Positions 1-8,830 of a stretch of 44,770 nucleotides of DNA are shown here, one piece after another. The DNA is taken from the NCBI GenBank assembly GCA_022844015.1, contig JALHMO010000039.1, positions 1 to 44,770 on the forward strand, in the 5' to 3' direction. Position 1 is the stretch's first letter; each line of letters begins with the position of its first letter. The position numbers and the translations under genes are program-made. This stretch comes from Reyranella sp. GTDB lineage: Bacteria > Pseudomonadota > Alphaproteobacteria > Reyranellales > Reyranellaceae. Below the pieces are notes generated by a model. The model had not been told where the DNA came from. It worked only from the letters and a program-made list of their open reading frames with translations, and did not search any database.

Positions 1-557
1 AGCTCGCCGCCGACCTCACCGGCGACGACGTCGCCCAGCGCGATGCCGACATGGGTGGCGAGCTCGCGTCCCAGCTCGGCCGAGAGGGTTGCCATCGCGT
101 GCTGCAGGTCGTCGGCGGCGGCGACGGCACGCAGCGCGTCGTCCTCGTAGGCGATCGGCGCGCCGAAGATCGCCATGGTCGCATCGCCGATGTGCTTGTC
201 GACCGTGCCGCCGCGCGCCACCACGATCTCGTCGGCACACGCCAGGAACCGGCCGGCGATACGGCGCAGCTCCTCGGCATCGACCGAGGTCGACAGCGTG
301 GTAAAGCCGCACAGATCGGCGAACAGGACGGCGACCTGGCGCCGTTCGGGTGCCGCGGCGGCGGGTTCCTGGACGTCCACCTCGACGGTGGCTGCCGCCT
401 CGAGAAGCCGCTTGCGATGCCCCAGCGAGGTGACGCCGAGCTCGCGCAGGTCGTCTGCCGTCAGGTCGCTCAGCATCGAGCCATCGATGTGATTGGCCTC
501 GAACGCCTCGGCGTACTGACCCAGGCCCAGACCGTGCAGCCAAGCCCGAACGTCCAT
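1..557 (-). CDS. SAM-domain class III adenylate/guanylate cyclase, N-terminal part
   Basis: The protein starts MDVRAWLHGLGLGQYAEAF and runs off the left edge of the window (about 185 codons seen). Residues 1-55 look like a sterile alpha motif (WLHGLGLGQY, LTADDLRELGVTSLGHR). The class III nucleotide cyclase catalytic domain follows, with RRQVAVLFADLCGFT carrying the first metal-binding Asp and VDKHIGDATMAIFGAP carrying the second. Proteins of this build usually continue into an AAA/TPR signalling region, which would lie outside the window. The expected product is cAMP (less likely cGMP) in the cytoplasm. The gene lies 15 bp downstream of the persulfide dioxygenase gene on the same strand, so the two may be co-transcribed. 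The choice between ATP and GTP cannot be settled from this fragment. Confidence 0.88.
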   Translation of the reverse strand, partial: MDVRAWLHGLGLGQYAEAFEANHIDGSMLSDLTADDLRELGVTSLGHRKRLLEAAATVEVDVQEPAAAAPERRQVAVLFADLCGFTTLSTSVDAEELRRIAGRFLACADEIVVARGGTVDKHIGDATMAIFGAPIAYEDDALRAVAAADDLQHAMATLSAELGRELATHVGIALGDVVAGEVGGE

Positions 558-572
558 CAACCACCCTGAACG

Positions 573-1646
573 CTAATGCGAACCACCGTCCACGCTGCGC
601 CCTTCCGCCCGCCATCGCAGCATGCCGCCCGGCAGGTTGGCAACCTCGGCGTACCCGGCCTTGGTCAGGATCGCCGTGGCGTGCGCCGACCGGCTGCCGG
701 CCCGGCACACCGTGACGATGGGCTTGCCCTTGGGCAACTCGGCGGCCCGCTGGGCGAGCTCGCCCAGGGGAATAAGGGTGGCACCGCGGATGCGCCCCAG
801 CGGCCCGGTGAACTCCGACGGCTCGCGCACGTCGAGCACCTGCACGGCGGCCAGGTGCTCTTCCAGCCAGTGCGGCTCGACCTCCCAGACGCCGCCGAAG
901 GTGAAGCGCAGCGGCGCCCAGTGCGGATCGGGTGGCACCTCGGTTTCGTTGCCCGGCTGGCCGCAGCGCAGGTTCGCCGGCACCGCCTCGTCTAGCTTCT
1001 TGGGATGCGGCAAATCGAGGTTCTTCATGTAGCCGACATAGTCGCCCTCGCCGACCTCGCCGCCGAGGCGCGGGTTGAAGCGCTTCTCCTCGGCCACGCT
1101 GGTGACGGTCAGGCCGCGATAGTCGTGCGCCGGATAGAGCAGGCACCCTTCGGGCAGCGAGAAGATGCGCGAGCGCACCGCCCGGTAGAGCTGGCGCGGA
1201 TCGCCCTGCTGGAAGTCGGTGCGGCCCGAGCCGCGGATCAGCAGGCAGTCGCCGGTGAAGGCCATGCTCTCGTCGTCGAGCACGTAGGTCAGGCAGCCCG
1301 AGGTGTGACCGGGCGTCGCCCGCACTTCCAGCGCACGCCGGCCGAACTCGACCCGGTCGCCGTCGGCCAGCAGCCGGTCGGCCCCGGTCGCCCCCGACGC
1401 TGCCGCCAGCGCGATGCTGCTGCCGAGCTTCTGCTTCAGGAGCCATGCGCCGGTGATGTGGTCGGCGTGGACATGGGTCTCGATCGTCCACGCGAGCGTC
1501 AGTCCCAGCTCGGTGATCAGGGCGGCGTCGCGGCGCACCTGCTCGAAGACGGGGTCGATCAGCAGCGCCTCGCGGGTGGCGCTGCAGCCGAGAAGGTAGG
1601 TGTAGGTCGACGACGTCGGGTCGAAGAGCTGGCGGAAGATGAGCAT
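573..1646 (-). CDS. Persulfide dioxygenase (ETHE1-like MBL) fused to rhodanese
   Basis: This 357-residue protein has two domains. Residues 1 to about 240 are a metallo-beta-lactamase fold of the ETHE1/glyoxalase II type with the metal motif THVHADH (H58, H60, D62, H63), a second His in ATPGHTSG, FTGDCLLIRGSGRTDFQ, and a YPAHDY His. Residues about 255-357 are a rhodanese domain with the active-site loop VCRAGSRSA (Cys314). In characterised fusions of this kind the dioxygenase oxidises glutathione persulfide to sulfite and the rhodanese moves sulfane sulfur between glutathione and thiosulfate, so this is probably a sulfide-detoxifying enzyme in the cytoplasm. The start at 1646 has a GAGTGAG ribosome site. 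No ArsR-type sulfide sensor is adjacent. Confidence 0.9.
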   Translation of the reverse strand: MLIFRQLFDPTSSTYTYLLGCSATREALLIDPVFEQVRRDAALITELGLTLAWTIETHVHADHITGAWLLKQKLGSSIALAAASGATGADRLLADGDRVEFGRRALEVRATPGHTSGCLTYVLDDESMAFTGDCLLIRGSGRTDFQQGDPRQLYRAVRSRIFSLPEGCLLYPAHDYRGLTVTSVAEEKRFNPRLGGEVGEGDYVGYMKNLDLPHPKKLDEAVPANLRCGQPGNETEVPPDPHWAPLRFTFGGVWEVEPHWLEEHLAAVQVLDVREPSEFTGPLGRIRGATLIPLGELAQRAAELPKGKPIVTVCRAGSRSAHATAILTKAGYAEVANLPGGMLRWRAEGRSVDGGSH

Positions 1647-1710
1647 GGCTCACTCTACCACTTTTCTCCGGCCCGACTCGCCTGTCCTCGGTGGACGAGC
1701 TGACGCGCCG

Positions 1711-2667
1711 TCAGGCGCTCGCCTTGTCGAGCGCGGCCACCGACTCGGCGTCGAGCTTGACGGCCGGCGCCGCCAGCAGATCCTTCAGCTGAGCGAGGCT
1801 GGTGGCGCTGACGATCGGCGCGGTGACCGCCTTGCGCTGCATCAGCCACGCCAGCGCCACGCTGGTGTTGCTGGTGTTGTGCTTCTTGGCCGCCGCATCG
1901 AGCGCGGCGAGCACCTTGTAGCCCTTGTCGTTCAGGTACTTCTTCACGCCACCCGGGCCGCGCGGGCTCTTGCCCAGGTCGGCCTCCGAGCGGTACTTGC
2001 CGGTCAGGAACCCGCTGGCCAGCGACCAGTAGGGGATGACGCCGATCTCCTGCTTCAGGCACTCCTGCTCGAGCGCCTCCTCGAACAGCGGGCGCTCGAC
2101 CAGATTGTAGTGCGGCTGCAGGCTCTCGTAGCGCGGCAGGCCCTTCTCCTTGGCGACCTTGGCCGCCTCGGCGAGGCGAGGCGCGTCGTAGTTGGAGGCG
2201 CCGATGGCGCGCAGCTTGCCCGCCTTGATCAGCTCGCCGTAGGTCGACAGCGTCTCCTCGATCGGCGTGTCCTTGTCGTCGCGGTGCGACTGAAAGAGAT
2301 CGATGTAGTCGGTGTTCATCCGCTTCAGCGAGGCGTCCACCGAGCCGATGATGTGCTTGCGCGACAGGCCCTGGCCGACATTCGGCATCTCCATGCCGCA
2401 CTTGGTGGCGATCAGCACCTTGTCGCGCTTCTTCGGATCCTTCTTCAGCCAGCTTCCGATCACCGTCTCCGACTCGCCGCCCTTGTGGCCGGGCGCCCAG
2501 CGCGAATAGACGTCGGCAGTATCGACGAAGGTGTATCCGGCATCGACGAAGGCGTCGAGCAGCTGGTGCGAGGTCGCCTCGTTGGCCGTCCAGCCGAACA
2601 CGTTGCCGCCAAAGGCGATCGGGGCGAACTCCAGGCCCGATCTTCCGAGCTTGCGCTTTTCCATCAT
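1711..2667 (-). CDS. Aldo/keto reductase
   Basis: The 318-residue protein begins MMEKRKLGRSGLEFAPIAFG, the usual N-terminus of NAD(P)H-dependent aldo/keto reductases. The catalytic tetrad is visible: D49 and Y54 in VDTADVYS, K89 in ATKCG, and H128 in LFQSHRDD. The C-terminal half carries the barrel signatures GASNY, SLASGFLTGKYR and VSATSLAQLKDLL. Its length matches the family. It reduces aldehydes or ketones in the cytoplasm, but the substrate cannot be deduced. Initiation could be at either of two consecutive ATGs (2667 or 2664). The upstream 530 bp contains no gene, only inverted repeats, so this gene probably has its own promoter there. It ends 64 bp before the next gene. Confidence 0.92.
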   Translation of the reverse strand: MMEKRKLGRSGLEFAPIAFGGNVFGWTANEATSHQLLDAFVDAGYTFVDTADVYSRWAPGHKGGESETVIGSWLKKDPKKRDKVLIATKCGMEMPNVGQGLSRKHIIGSVDASLKRMNTDYIDLFQSHRDDKDTPIEETLSTYGELIKAGKLRAIGASNYDAPRLAEAAKVAKEKGLPRYESLQPHYNLVERPLFEEALEQECLKQEIGVIPYWSLASGFLTGKYRSEADLGKSPRGPGGVKKYLNDKGYKVLAALDAAAKKHNTSNTSVALAWLMQRKAVTAPIVSATSLAQLKDLLAAPAVKLDAESVAALDKASA

Positions 2668-2772
2668 TGCTTCTCCCTAACACGAGGACGGCGCATCTTA
2701 GCCCTGCGCGACGAGAGGGCGCCATGCAGGTCTTGGCCACCCCATAGGCGCCAACCTATCGGTTCTCCTAGT

Positions 2773-2802
2773 AAGAAACTGGCGGCTTGCCGCCAGTTTC
2801 TT
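2773..2802. repeat. Perfect 13-bp hairpin with CTTG loop
   Basis: The left stem AAGAAACTGGCGG (2773-2785), loop CTTG and right stem CCGCCAGTTTCTT (2790-2802) pair perfectly. It sits inside the larger inverted-repeat element, upstream of the aldo/keto reductase gene on the minus strand. Its AT-rich base could act as a terminator for the upstream mscS-like transcript. A CTTG/CAAG loop is also found in the long hairpin at 39769-39824. Confidence 0.7.
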
Positions 2803-2852
2803 GACACGGCGGGTCGGCCCTCGGGCCGGTGGGGAACTCCTATGAAAATGCG

Positions 2853-2951
2853 CTGGGAGCGCGCCACTGGTGGCGGAGTAAACTCCGCCAAAGTGGCGCT
2901 CATGGGATGTGGAATCACAAGAAGAGCGCCACTGGAGTGGCGCGCTCCCAG
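2853..2951. repeat. Nested inverted repeats, 16-bp outer arms
   Basis: CTGGGAGCGCGCCACT (2853-2868) is the exact reverse complement of 2936-2951. Inside are GGCGGAG-TAAA-CTCCGCC (about 2872-2889) and the pair AGTGGCGCT (2892-2900) / AGCGCCACT (2925-2933). The whole stretch can fold into a branched structure. It contains no plausible coding sequence. Confidence 0.7.
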
Positions 2952-2982
2952 CCATGAGCTTCCCTCTCGCAGCGCCACCATT

Positions 2983-3153
2983 TTCTCAGCATCGTGGTGC
3001 GCGCCGGCGGGCTGGGGGTCTCCCCAGCGAAGCTGGGGAGGAGAACCGATAGGTTGGCGCCTATGGCTCCGGCCCTGCGGGCCACCTCCCCCGACTACGT
3101 CCCGATTACGGGGGAGACCCCCAGCACGCCGGCGCGCACCACGATGGTGAGAA
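2983..3153. repeat. 43-bp near-perfect inverted repeat pair
   Basis: Positions 2983-3025 match the reverse complement of 3111-3153 at 41 of 43 bases, including the runs CGTGGTGCGCGCCGGCG and CTGGGGGTCTCCCC. The arms are separated by 85 bp and overlap the right arm of the 28-bp repeat. Small frames across this repeat can be opened in several directions but none resembles a known family, so I treat the stretch as non-coding. Confidence 0.7.
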
Positions 3154-3181
3154 GATCGGGGCGGTACCCGCCCCGATCTTC
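3151..3181 (-). terminator. Strong GC hairpin after the mscS-like gene
   Basis: GAAGATCGGGGCGG (3151-3164), loop TAC, and CCGCCCCGATCTTC (3168-3181) form a perfect 14-bp stem. It begins 18 bp beyond the stop codon of the minus-strand channel gene, the right place for a transcription terminator. No T-run follows, so a canonical intrinsic terminator is only partly supported. It may equally be part of the neighbouring palindromic element. Confidence 0.5.
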
Positions 3182-3198
3182 ATAGGAGTAACGGGCCC

Positions 3199-5253
3199 CT
3201 ATTCCGCCGCGGCCTTGGCTTCCGGCGGTTTCGGCGGGGCGGACGGTGCCGGGGATGGGGCAGGTGCCGGTGGCGCTGCAACGTTCGCCGGGACGCCCGC
3301 GGGCATCATCGTCGTCGGATAGGCCGTCATGGTGGGCGTGGCGAAGCGGATGCCGAGACCCGGCAGGATGTCGTACATGCGGCGCACGGCGGTGCGCTGG
3401 ATGAGGCTGGGGTTCTTGGGCCGCGTCATGAACTTGAAGCGCACGATCACCTGGCTGTCCTTGATGTCGACCACGCCCTGCATCTTGAGCGGCTGCAGGA
3501 TGATCGGCTTGAAGGCCGCGTCCTCCATCATGTCGGTGCCGATCTTCTTCACCGTCTTGCGCAGCAGCTCGACGTCGGTGCCAGGGGCGAAGGCGAGGTT
3601 GAACTTCACCACGGTCCAGTCGCGGCTGAAATTGGTGATGTGGCCGACCTGACCGAACGGCACGATATGCAGCTGGCCGTTCTGGTGCCGCAGCTTCAGC
3701 GAGCGCACGCTGAAGCCCTCGACTGTGCCCTTCACCTTGCTGCAGTCGACGTACTCGCCGATGCGGAAGGAATCCTCGGCGAGGAAGAACACGCCGGAAA
3801 CGATGTCGCGCACCAGCGACTGGCTGCCGAACGACACCGCGAGGCCGAGCACCGAGGCACCGGCGATCAGCGGCGTGATGTTGACGCCGAGCTCGGACAG
3901 CACCAGCAAGCCGCCGACCACCAGGATGACGGAACCGGACATGGCACGCAGCAGCGGCATCAGGGTTCGCAGGCGCGAGGCCGCCACCTTGACGTCCTCC
4001 TCGGCGTCGCCGGTCGCGTCGGCCGATGGCAGCGGATTGGCAGCGATGTAGGAGTCCATGCGGAACTTGATGAATCGCCACAGCGCATAGATGGCGACGG
4101 CGGTGATTGCCGCGATCTTGGCGCCACGGTCGTGCGGCAGCCACTGCTCGGGCGTCGCGGCACCCAGCACCCTCACCATCACGGCCTCGGCGATCAGGAT
4201 GACGACGTAGAGCCGGGCGACCAGGCGCAGGCAGTCTGCGACCACGTCGCCCGCCATGGGCAGCTCGGAGACGATATGGCGAGTGATCCGATGCATCAGC
4301 GTCTCGAACAGCAACAGGGCTATCAGCGCCGATTCGATCACGGTCAGGCCGCGCGACGCCGTGCTCGCCTCGGTGAGCGCGGCGTAGACCGCGGCCAGGC
4401 CCATCATCGTGTAGAAGACGAGGCCCAGGACCCACCAGCGACGGGCAATGTCGAGCTTGAGCTGGCGGCCGATCTTGCTCGGGGACACCATGGCCGAGAG
4501 CCAGGCCGCCATCTCCTTCTGCCAATGCCAGACCACCCAGAGCAGGCCGGCCGCGATCAGGGGTGCGTAGAGCATGAGGGCGGCGCTGACCACGTCGCGG
4601 CTCGCTCCGGTCGCTTCGAGCGCCCGGGAGAGATGGCTGCCCAGGAGGGGCAGGACGATCACCCAGTTGAGCGCGTGCAGCAGGCCCCGCGCCGCGGCGT
4701 CGTCGACCGGAGCGATGCGACCCTCCGGCGCCGTCGGCCGCAGCCATGCCCGGAACACGAGGTTGAAGGCCCGCCAATACAGCAGGGCCTGGAAGACCTG
4801 CTGCCCGAGCTTGAAGCCGACGCTCTCGGGCTCGCCGATCTGTCGCAGCACCAGCCGACCGGCGATGGCCAACGCGACGAGCGCCAGCACATCGAGCAGC
4901 AGGGCCCGGCCGAAGGCGCGCAGCGGCGACTGACTGACCAGCCGGTCGAAGCCGCGCAGCCGCGCCCGGCTGAGCAGCAGGCGAACGAGATGTTCCGCCA
5001 GCAGGCCCGCCGCCACGATACCCAACAGGAGAAGCGCGCCGCGGCCACCGATCTGCCCGGGCAGTCCCATCAGGTGGCTGCCCAGCGCCGGCACCTGCTC
5101 CAACGTGAACTCGAGGCGCTCGGTCAGCAGCTTGAGGAACGAGTGCGTGGCGCCGGACTCCGCGTGGTAGGCCGTCTGCGCCACGGCCCCGGACGTTCCC
5201 GCAATCGCCATGAGGCCCGCCGGCAGGACCGCCCCGTATCTTGACCGCATCAT
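3199..5253 (-). CDS. Large MscS-family mechanosensitive ion channel
   Basis: I place the start at the ATG at 5253 (product begins MMRSRYGAVLPAG). It is preceded by a G-rich ribosome site and opens a signal peptide ending around SGAVAQ. The frame is open upstream to 5319. The product is about 684 residues: a periplasmic stretch, some nine to eleven membrane helices, then the MscS core. The pore helix and beta domain are recognisable in LGLAVSFGSQSLVRDIVSG, the following FRIGEYVD, and VKGTVEGFSVRSLKLRH. The C-terminus is a Pro/Ala-rich tail. Members of the family open under membrane tension and protect against hypo-osmotic shock in the inner membrane. The extra N-terminal helices make it larger than classical MscS (about 290 residues). 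Downstream lies a hairpin-rich gap. Confidence 0.88.
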   Translation of the reverse strand: MMRSRYGAVLPAGLMAIAGTSGAVAQTAYHAESGATHSFLKLLTERLEFTLEQVPALGSHLMGLPGQIGGRGALLLLGIVAAGLLAEHLVRLLLSRARLRGFDRLVSQSPLRAFGRALLLDVLALVALAIAGRLVLRQIGEPESVGFKLGQQVFQALLYWRAFNLVFRAWLRPTAPEGRIAPVDDAAARGLLHALNWVIVLPLLGSHLSRALEATGASRDVVSAALMLYAPLIAAGLLWVVWHWQKEMAAWLSAMVSPSKIGRQLKLDIARRWWVLGLVFYTMMGLAAVYAALTEASTASRGLTVIESALIALLLFETLMHRITRHIVSELPMAGDVVADCLRLVARLYVVILIAEAVMVRVLGAATPEQWLPHDRGAKIAAITAVAIYALWRFIKFRMDSYIAANPLPSADATGDAEEDVKVAASRLRTLMPLLRAMSGSVILVVGGLLVLSELGVNITPLIAGASVLGLAVSFGSQSLVRDIVSGVFFLAEDSFRIGEYVDCSKVKGTVEGFSVRSLKLRHQNGQLHIVPFGQVGHITNFSRDWTVVKFNLAFAPGTDVELLRKTVKKIGTDMMEDAAFKPIILQPLKMQGVVDIKDSQVIVRFKFMTRPKNPSLIQRTAVRRMYDILPGLGIRFATPTMTAYPTTMMPAGVPANVAAPPAPAPSPAPSAPPKPPEAKAAAE

Positions 5254-5347
5254 CCGTTTGCCCCCAAAGGATGCCCAGGCCACCCTAGGCCAAGCGGCTC
5301 CATCCCGCCACAGTTGCACCGTTCATCACGACCGGAGAGACGACCCA

Positions 5348-6976
5348 ATGCTCGGCCTCATGCAGGACCGTCCCCTGCTCATCCAACAGATCATCGAGCA
5401 CGCCGCCCTCAATCACGGCGACACGGAAATCGTCTCGCGGCGGGTCGAAGGGGATATCCATCGCTACACCTACCGGGACGCCCGCACGCGCGCCAGGCAG
5501 GTCGCCGAGGCCCTGATCGCGCTCGGCATCCACCCTGGTGATCGCATCGGCACGCTGGCATGGAACGGCTACCGCCATTTCGAGCTCTACTACGGTATCT
5601 CCGGCATGGGCGCGGTCTGCCACACCATCAATCCGAGGCTGTTTCCCGAGCAGATCGTCTACATCGTCAACCATGCCGAGGACCGCCTGTTGTTCGTCGA
5701 CCTGAACCTGTTGCCGGCGGTCGAGAAGCTGCTGCCGCAGCTCAAAACGGTGCGTCACGTCGTGGCCATGACCGACCGCGCCCACCTGCCGGCCGGCCTC
5801 GATATCCCCAACCTGCTGGTCTACGAGGAGCTGCTGCACGACAAGCCCGGCACCTACGAATGGCCGGAGTTCGACGAGCGCACCGCCTCCTCGCTCTGCT
5901 ACACTTCGGGAACGACCGGCAACCCGAAGGGCGTGCTCTACCATCATCGCTCGACCGTGTTGCACGCCTATGGCAGCGCCCTGCCCGATACGCTCGGCCT
6001 GTCGGCCCGCTCGGTGGTGCTGCCTGTGGTGCCGATGTTCCACGTCAATGCCTGGGGCCTGCCCTACAGCGGCCCCCTGGTCGGCGCCAAGCTGGTGTTC
6101 CCGGGACCAGCGCTCGACGGTGCCAGCCTGTACGAGCTGTTCGAGAAGGAGGGCGTCGTCTTCACCGCCGGCGTGCCGACCGTGTGGCTCGCCCTGCTCA
6201 ACCACATGCGTGCCAACAACCTCAGGCTCTCGACCCTGAAGTATGCGGTGATCGGCGGCTCGGCCGCGCCGCCGGCCATGATCGAGGCGTTCGACAAGGA
6301 ATTCGGCGTCGAGGTGCTGCATGCCTGGGGCATGACCGAGATGAGCCCGCTGGGCACCGTCAATCATCCCAAGGCCAGGCACGCCGCTCTTTCCGCCAGC
6401 GAGCTGCTCGAGGTGCGGCTCAAGCAGGGCCGCCCGCCGTTCGGCGTCGACATGAAGATCGTTGACGATTCGGGCAAGGATCTGCCGCGCGACGGCAAGG
6501 CGTTCGGCGACCTGATGGTGCGCGGGCCGTGGATCACCTCGGGCTACTTCAAGGGCGAGGGTGGCGAGGCGCTGGTCGACGGCTGGTTCCCGACCGGCGA
6601 CGTCGCCACGCTCGATCCCGATGGCTACATGCAGATAACCGACCGCTCCAAGGACGTCATCAAGTCGGGCGGCGAATGGATCAGCTCGATCGACCTCGAG
6701 AATGCCGCCATGGCCCATCCAGCCGTCGCCGAGGCGGCCGTGATCGGCGTCGCCCATTCGAAATGGGACGAGCGGCCGCTGCTGATCGTGCATCGCAAGG
6801 CCGGCGCCACCGTCGACAAGAAGGAGCTGCTGGAGTTTCTCGCCGGCAAGGTCGCGAAATGGTGGTTGCCCGACGACGTGCAGTTCGTCGACGCCATCCC
6901 GCACACCGCGACCGGCAAGATCCTGAAGACCAGGCTGCGCGAGGACTTCAAGGACTACAGGTTGCCGACCGGCTGA
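5348..6976 (+). CDS. Acyl-CoA synthetase (AMP-forming), copy 1
   Basis: The start at 5348 ([16 protein letters not shown]) follows a GAGAGACGACCC leader. The same N-terminus opens the paralogue at 20675, which supports it over the upstream open frame. The 542-residue enzyme shows the adenylate-forming motifs in order: [14 protein letters not shown] (ATP loop), [41 protein letters not shown] (hinge), and near the C-terminus the catalytic Lys in [12 protein letters not shown]. It should activate a medium/long-chain or related carboxylic acid to the acyl-CoA in the cytoplasm. Chain length and identity of the acid are unknown. It transcribes away from the channel gene, and its 3' end overlaps the convergent DUF1772 gene by 22 bp. 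Confidence 0.93.
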   Translation: MLGLMQDRPLLIQQIIEHAALNHGDTEIVSRRVEGDIHRYTYRDARTRARQVAEALIALGIHPGDRIGTLAWNGYRHFELYYGISGMGAVCHTINPRLFPEQIVYIVNHAEDRLLFVDLNLLPAVEKLLPQLKTVRHVVAMTDRAHLPAGLDIPNLLVYEELLHDKPGTYEWPEFDERTASSLCYTSGTTGNPKGVLYHHRSTVLHAYGSALPDTLGLSARSVVLPVVPMFHVNAWGLPYSGPLVGAKLVFPGPALDGASLYELFEKEGVVFTAGVPTVWLALLNHMRANNLRLSTLKYAVIGGSAAPPAMIEAFDKEFGVEVLHAWGMTEMSPLGTVNHPKARHAALSASELLEVRLKQGRPPFGVDMKIVDDSGKDLPRDGKAFGDLMVRGPWITSGYFKGEGGEALVDGWFPTGDVATLDPDGYMQITDRSKDVIKSGGEWISSIDLENAAMAHPAVAEAAVIGVAHSKWDERPLLIVHRKAGATVDKKELLEFLAGKVAKWWLPDDVQFVDAIPHTATGKILKTRLREDFKDYRLPTG

Positions 6977-7401
6977 CAGGCCGCCCAGACGAACAGGATG
7001 CTGGCCACCACACCCAGCATCGTCCGCCGGGCGTGCAGCCGTCCCCAGCGCTCGATGAGCTCGCGACTGTCGGGCCCGGCCTGGTCGGGGTCGATGGCGT
7101 TGAGCCGGTTGTTGATCGGCAGGATGACCAGCAAGGTGTAGGGCCAGTTGGCGACCAGCACGACGGCGCCGGCGAGCCACATCGAATCGCTCGTCATCCA
7201 CCACGCGGCGACCCCGAGCAGGAAGCCCAGCACCGCCAGGGTCGCCTGCATGGCGTAGCCGCGCGCATAGGCCGGCTTCCATTGCACCAGCATCGCCCGG
7301 TCGTCGAGCATCAGCCGCGCCGGCTGCTCGGCGACGTTTATGTAGAGGGCGGCCCCCGTGAACGCCGCAGCCACGACGAGCGCCAGAATTCCGAAGATCA
7401 T
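6955..7401 (-). CDS. DUF1772-family integral membrane protein
   Basis: The protein has 148 residues and begins MIFGILALVVAAAFTGAALY. It has four hydrophobic segments and the conserved pieces NVAEQPAR near residue 25 and NNRLNAIDP near residue 100, as in DUF1772 (anthrone-oxygenase-like) proteins. The function in bacteria is unknown. It lies in the inner membrane. The start at 7401 fits a G-rich upstream leader. The gene converges on and overlaps the acyl-CoA ligase by 22 bp, so the two transcripts are antisense at their ends. Confidence 0.75.
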   Translation of the reverse strand: MIFGILALVVAAAFTGAALYINVAEQPARLMLDDRAMLVQWKPAYARGYAMQATLAVLGFLLGVAAWWMTSDSMWLAGAVVLVANWPYTLLVILPINNRLNAIDPDQAGPDSRELIERWGRLHARRTMLGVVASILFVWAACQPVGNL

Positions 7402-7450
7402 GCCAAAGCTCCCTCCTCACCGCAGGTCGATCGCATACGGCAAAAGTACC

Positions 7451-7590
7451 GTCATCCCGAGCGGAGCCGCCCACTCAGGCGCTGGCTACAGTTCCATTGG
7501 CGGCGCAGTCGAGGGACCGTTCTTGCCGAGGTTCAACAAGACAGGTCCCTCCACTGCACCTCGCTTCGCTCGGCTCCGGTCGGGACGACG
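7451..7590. repeat. Dispersed intergenic palindrome, GTCATCCCGAGCG type, copy 1
   Basis: The element begins GTCATCCCGAGCGGAGCC and ends CGGTCGGGACGAC, the two ends being near-complementary. It contains GTCGAGGGACC paired with GGTCCCTCCAC in the centre. A clearly homologous copy lies at 42906-43023, and a shorter relative at 30866-30937. Such REP/BIME-like elements are common between genes in alphaproteobacteria. The 392-bp gap 7402-7793 otherwise holds no gene I can support, only the upstream region of the oxygenase gene. Confidence 0.75.
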
Positions 7591-7793
7591 GCTTTTACAT
7601 AAGCGAGCACCTTGCTCCCAGTGGCGGTCGCCGCTGCCTCGTTTTCAACCAGCCTGACCTGGCCGAGCGCCCGAACCGGGGCACGGCATGCAAGATGACG
7701 TGAGCAGTCATAGCCTCCTGTATCGGCACGCGGCTGGACCCCTGCCTGGGCACGGCAGTATCGTCTTCCCCTGTAACACTATCGAGGGGCGCC

Positions 7794-8783
7794 ATGGCCA
7801 CCGAGACAATTCCCGTCATCGACCTCGGCCCGTATCTTGCCGGCGAGGCGGGCGCGCTGGATCGCACCGCCAGGGAGCTGCGCGTCGCGCTGACCGAGAT
7901 CGGCTTCTACTTCATCGTCAATCATGGCGTGCCGCGCGAGAAGATTCGCGCCGTCTTCGACCAGGTGAAGCGCGTCCACGACCTGCCTCTCGAACGCAAG
8001 CTGGCCTACAAGATCGACCCGCACGGCACCGGCTACCTGCCGCTGCGCGGCAATACGCTGCGCACCTCGACAGTGCAGAGCGGCACCAAGCCCAACCTGA
8101 ACGAGGCGTTCTTCGTCAAGCGCGAGATGCCGGCCGACCATCCCGACGTGCTGGCCAACCGGCGCTATCGCGGCGCCAACCGCTGGCCGAGCGAGCTGCC
8201 GGGCTTCCGCGAGGTGGTGGTCGACTACTGCAACACCATGGAGGCACTGGTGAAGAAGCTGGTGCGGGTCTACGCCCGCGCCCTCGACCTGCCGGCGATC
8301 TATTTCGACGCCCCGTTCGAGGACTGCCAGTTCTCGCTTCGCATGACCCACTACCCGCACCAGGAGGGACCGGTCGAGGACGAGTTCGGCCTCGCCCCCC
8401 ACACCGACACCAGCTTCCTCACCCTGCTGGCCCCCAACGACGTGCCCGGTCTCTCGATCCGCACCCAGGCCGGCACCTGGATCGACGCGCCGGCGATCCC
8501 CGACGCCTACGTGGTCAACGGCGGGCAGTTCCTGCAGCGCTGGACCAACGACTTCTTCCTGGCGACACCCCATCGCGCCATCAACCGCAGCGGCGGCGAG
8601 CGCTACGCCATCCCGTTCTTCTGCGACAGCAACATCGACTGGCCGGTCGCGGCCGTGCCGACCACCATCGGCCCCGACAAGCCGCCCAAGTACCCGACCA
8701 CGTACTACACCGACTACATGGCCTGGTATCAGAAGCGGAACTACGACGTGCTCAACGCCCCTGACCTGCAGGCTGCCGAGTGA
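7794..8783 (+). CDS. Isopenicillin-N-synthase-like Fe(II)/2OG oxygenase, copy 1
   Basis: The 329-residue protein has the N-terminal DIOX_N signature IPVIDLGPYL and EIGFYFIVNHGVP. The double-stranded beta helix then carries the iron ligands H203 and D205 in APHTDTSF and H260 in TPHRAINRSGG. The 2-oxoglutarate-binding Arg is probably R270 in GERYA; this family usually has RxS and here the Ser position is Ala. It should use O2, Fe(II) and a 2-oxo acid to hydroxylate or desaturate an unknown small molecule. GAGGGG lies just ahead of the ATG. A close paralogue follows 47 bp downstream, so this is a tandem duplication and probably one transcript. Confidence 0.9.
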   Translation: MATETIPVIDLGPYLAGEAGALDRTARELRVALTEIGFYFIVNHGVPREKIRAVFDQVKRVHDLPLERKLAYKIDPHGTGYLPLRGNTLRTSTVQSGTKPNLNEAFFVKREMPADHPDVLANRRYRGANRWPSELPGFREVVVDYCNTMEALVKKLVRVYARALDLPAIYFDAPFEDCQFSLRMTHYPHQEGPVEDEFGLAPHTDTSFLTLLAPNDVPGLSIRTQAGTWIDAPAIPDAYVVNGGQFLQRWTNDFFLATPHRAINRSGGERYAIPFFCDSNIDWPVAAVPTTIGPDKPPKYPTTYYTDYMAWYQKRNYDVLNAPDLQAAE

Positions 8784-8830
8784 GGCAGGCTGCGGTGTGA
8801 GGCAAACCGCCGACGGAGGGAGGCCGCCAC

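Larger units (their letters stand above)
2742..3066. repeat. 325-bp element bounded by a perfect 28-bp inverted repeat
   Basis: Positions 2742-2769 and 3039-3066 are exact reverse complements over 28 bp (left arm begins CCATAGGCGCCAACCTATCG). The interior contains further nested palindromes (2773-2802, 2853-2951) and the left arm of another inverted repeat (2983-3025). No reading frame inside resembles a protein. The arrangement suggests a miniature palindromic or mobile intergenic element between the mscS-like and aldo/keto reductase genes, but no transposase and no clear target-site duplication was found. Confidence 0.75.

Noticed and set aside
3151..3181. Hairpin considered as a proven rho-independent terminator
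   Set aside because: The stem is strong but no T-run follows in the direction of transcription, so it is listed only at moderate confidence.
3640..5244. Long plus-strand frame across the mechanosensitive channel
   Set aside because: It is rich in Gln, Arg, His and Asp repeats as expected for the complement of a hydrophobic protein, and lacks any recognisable domain.
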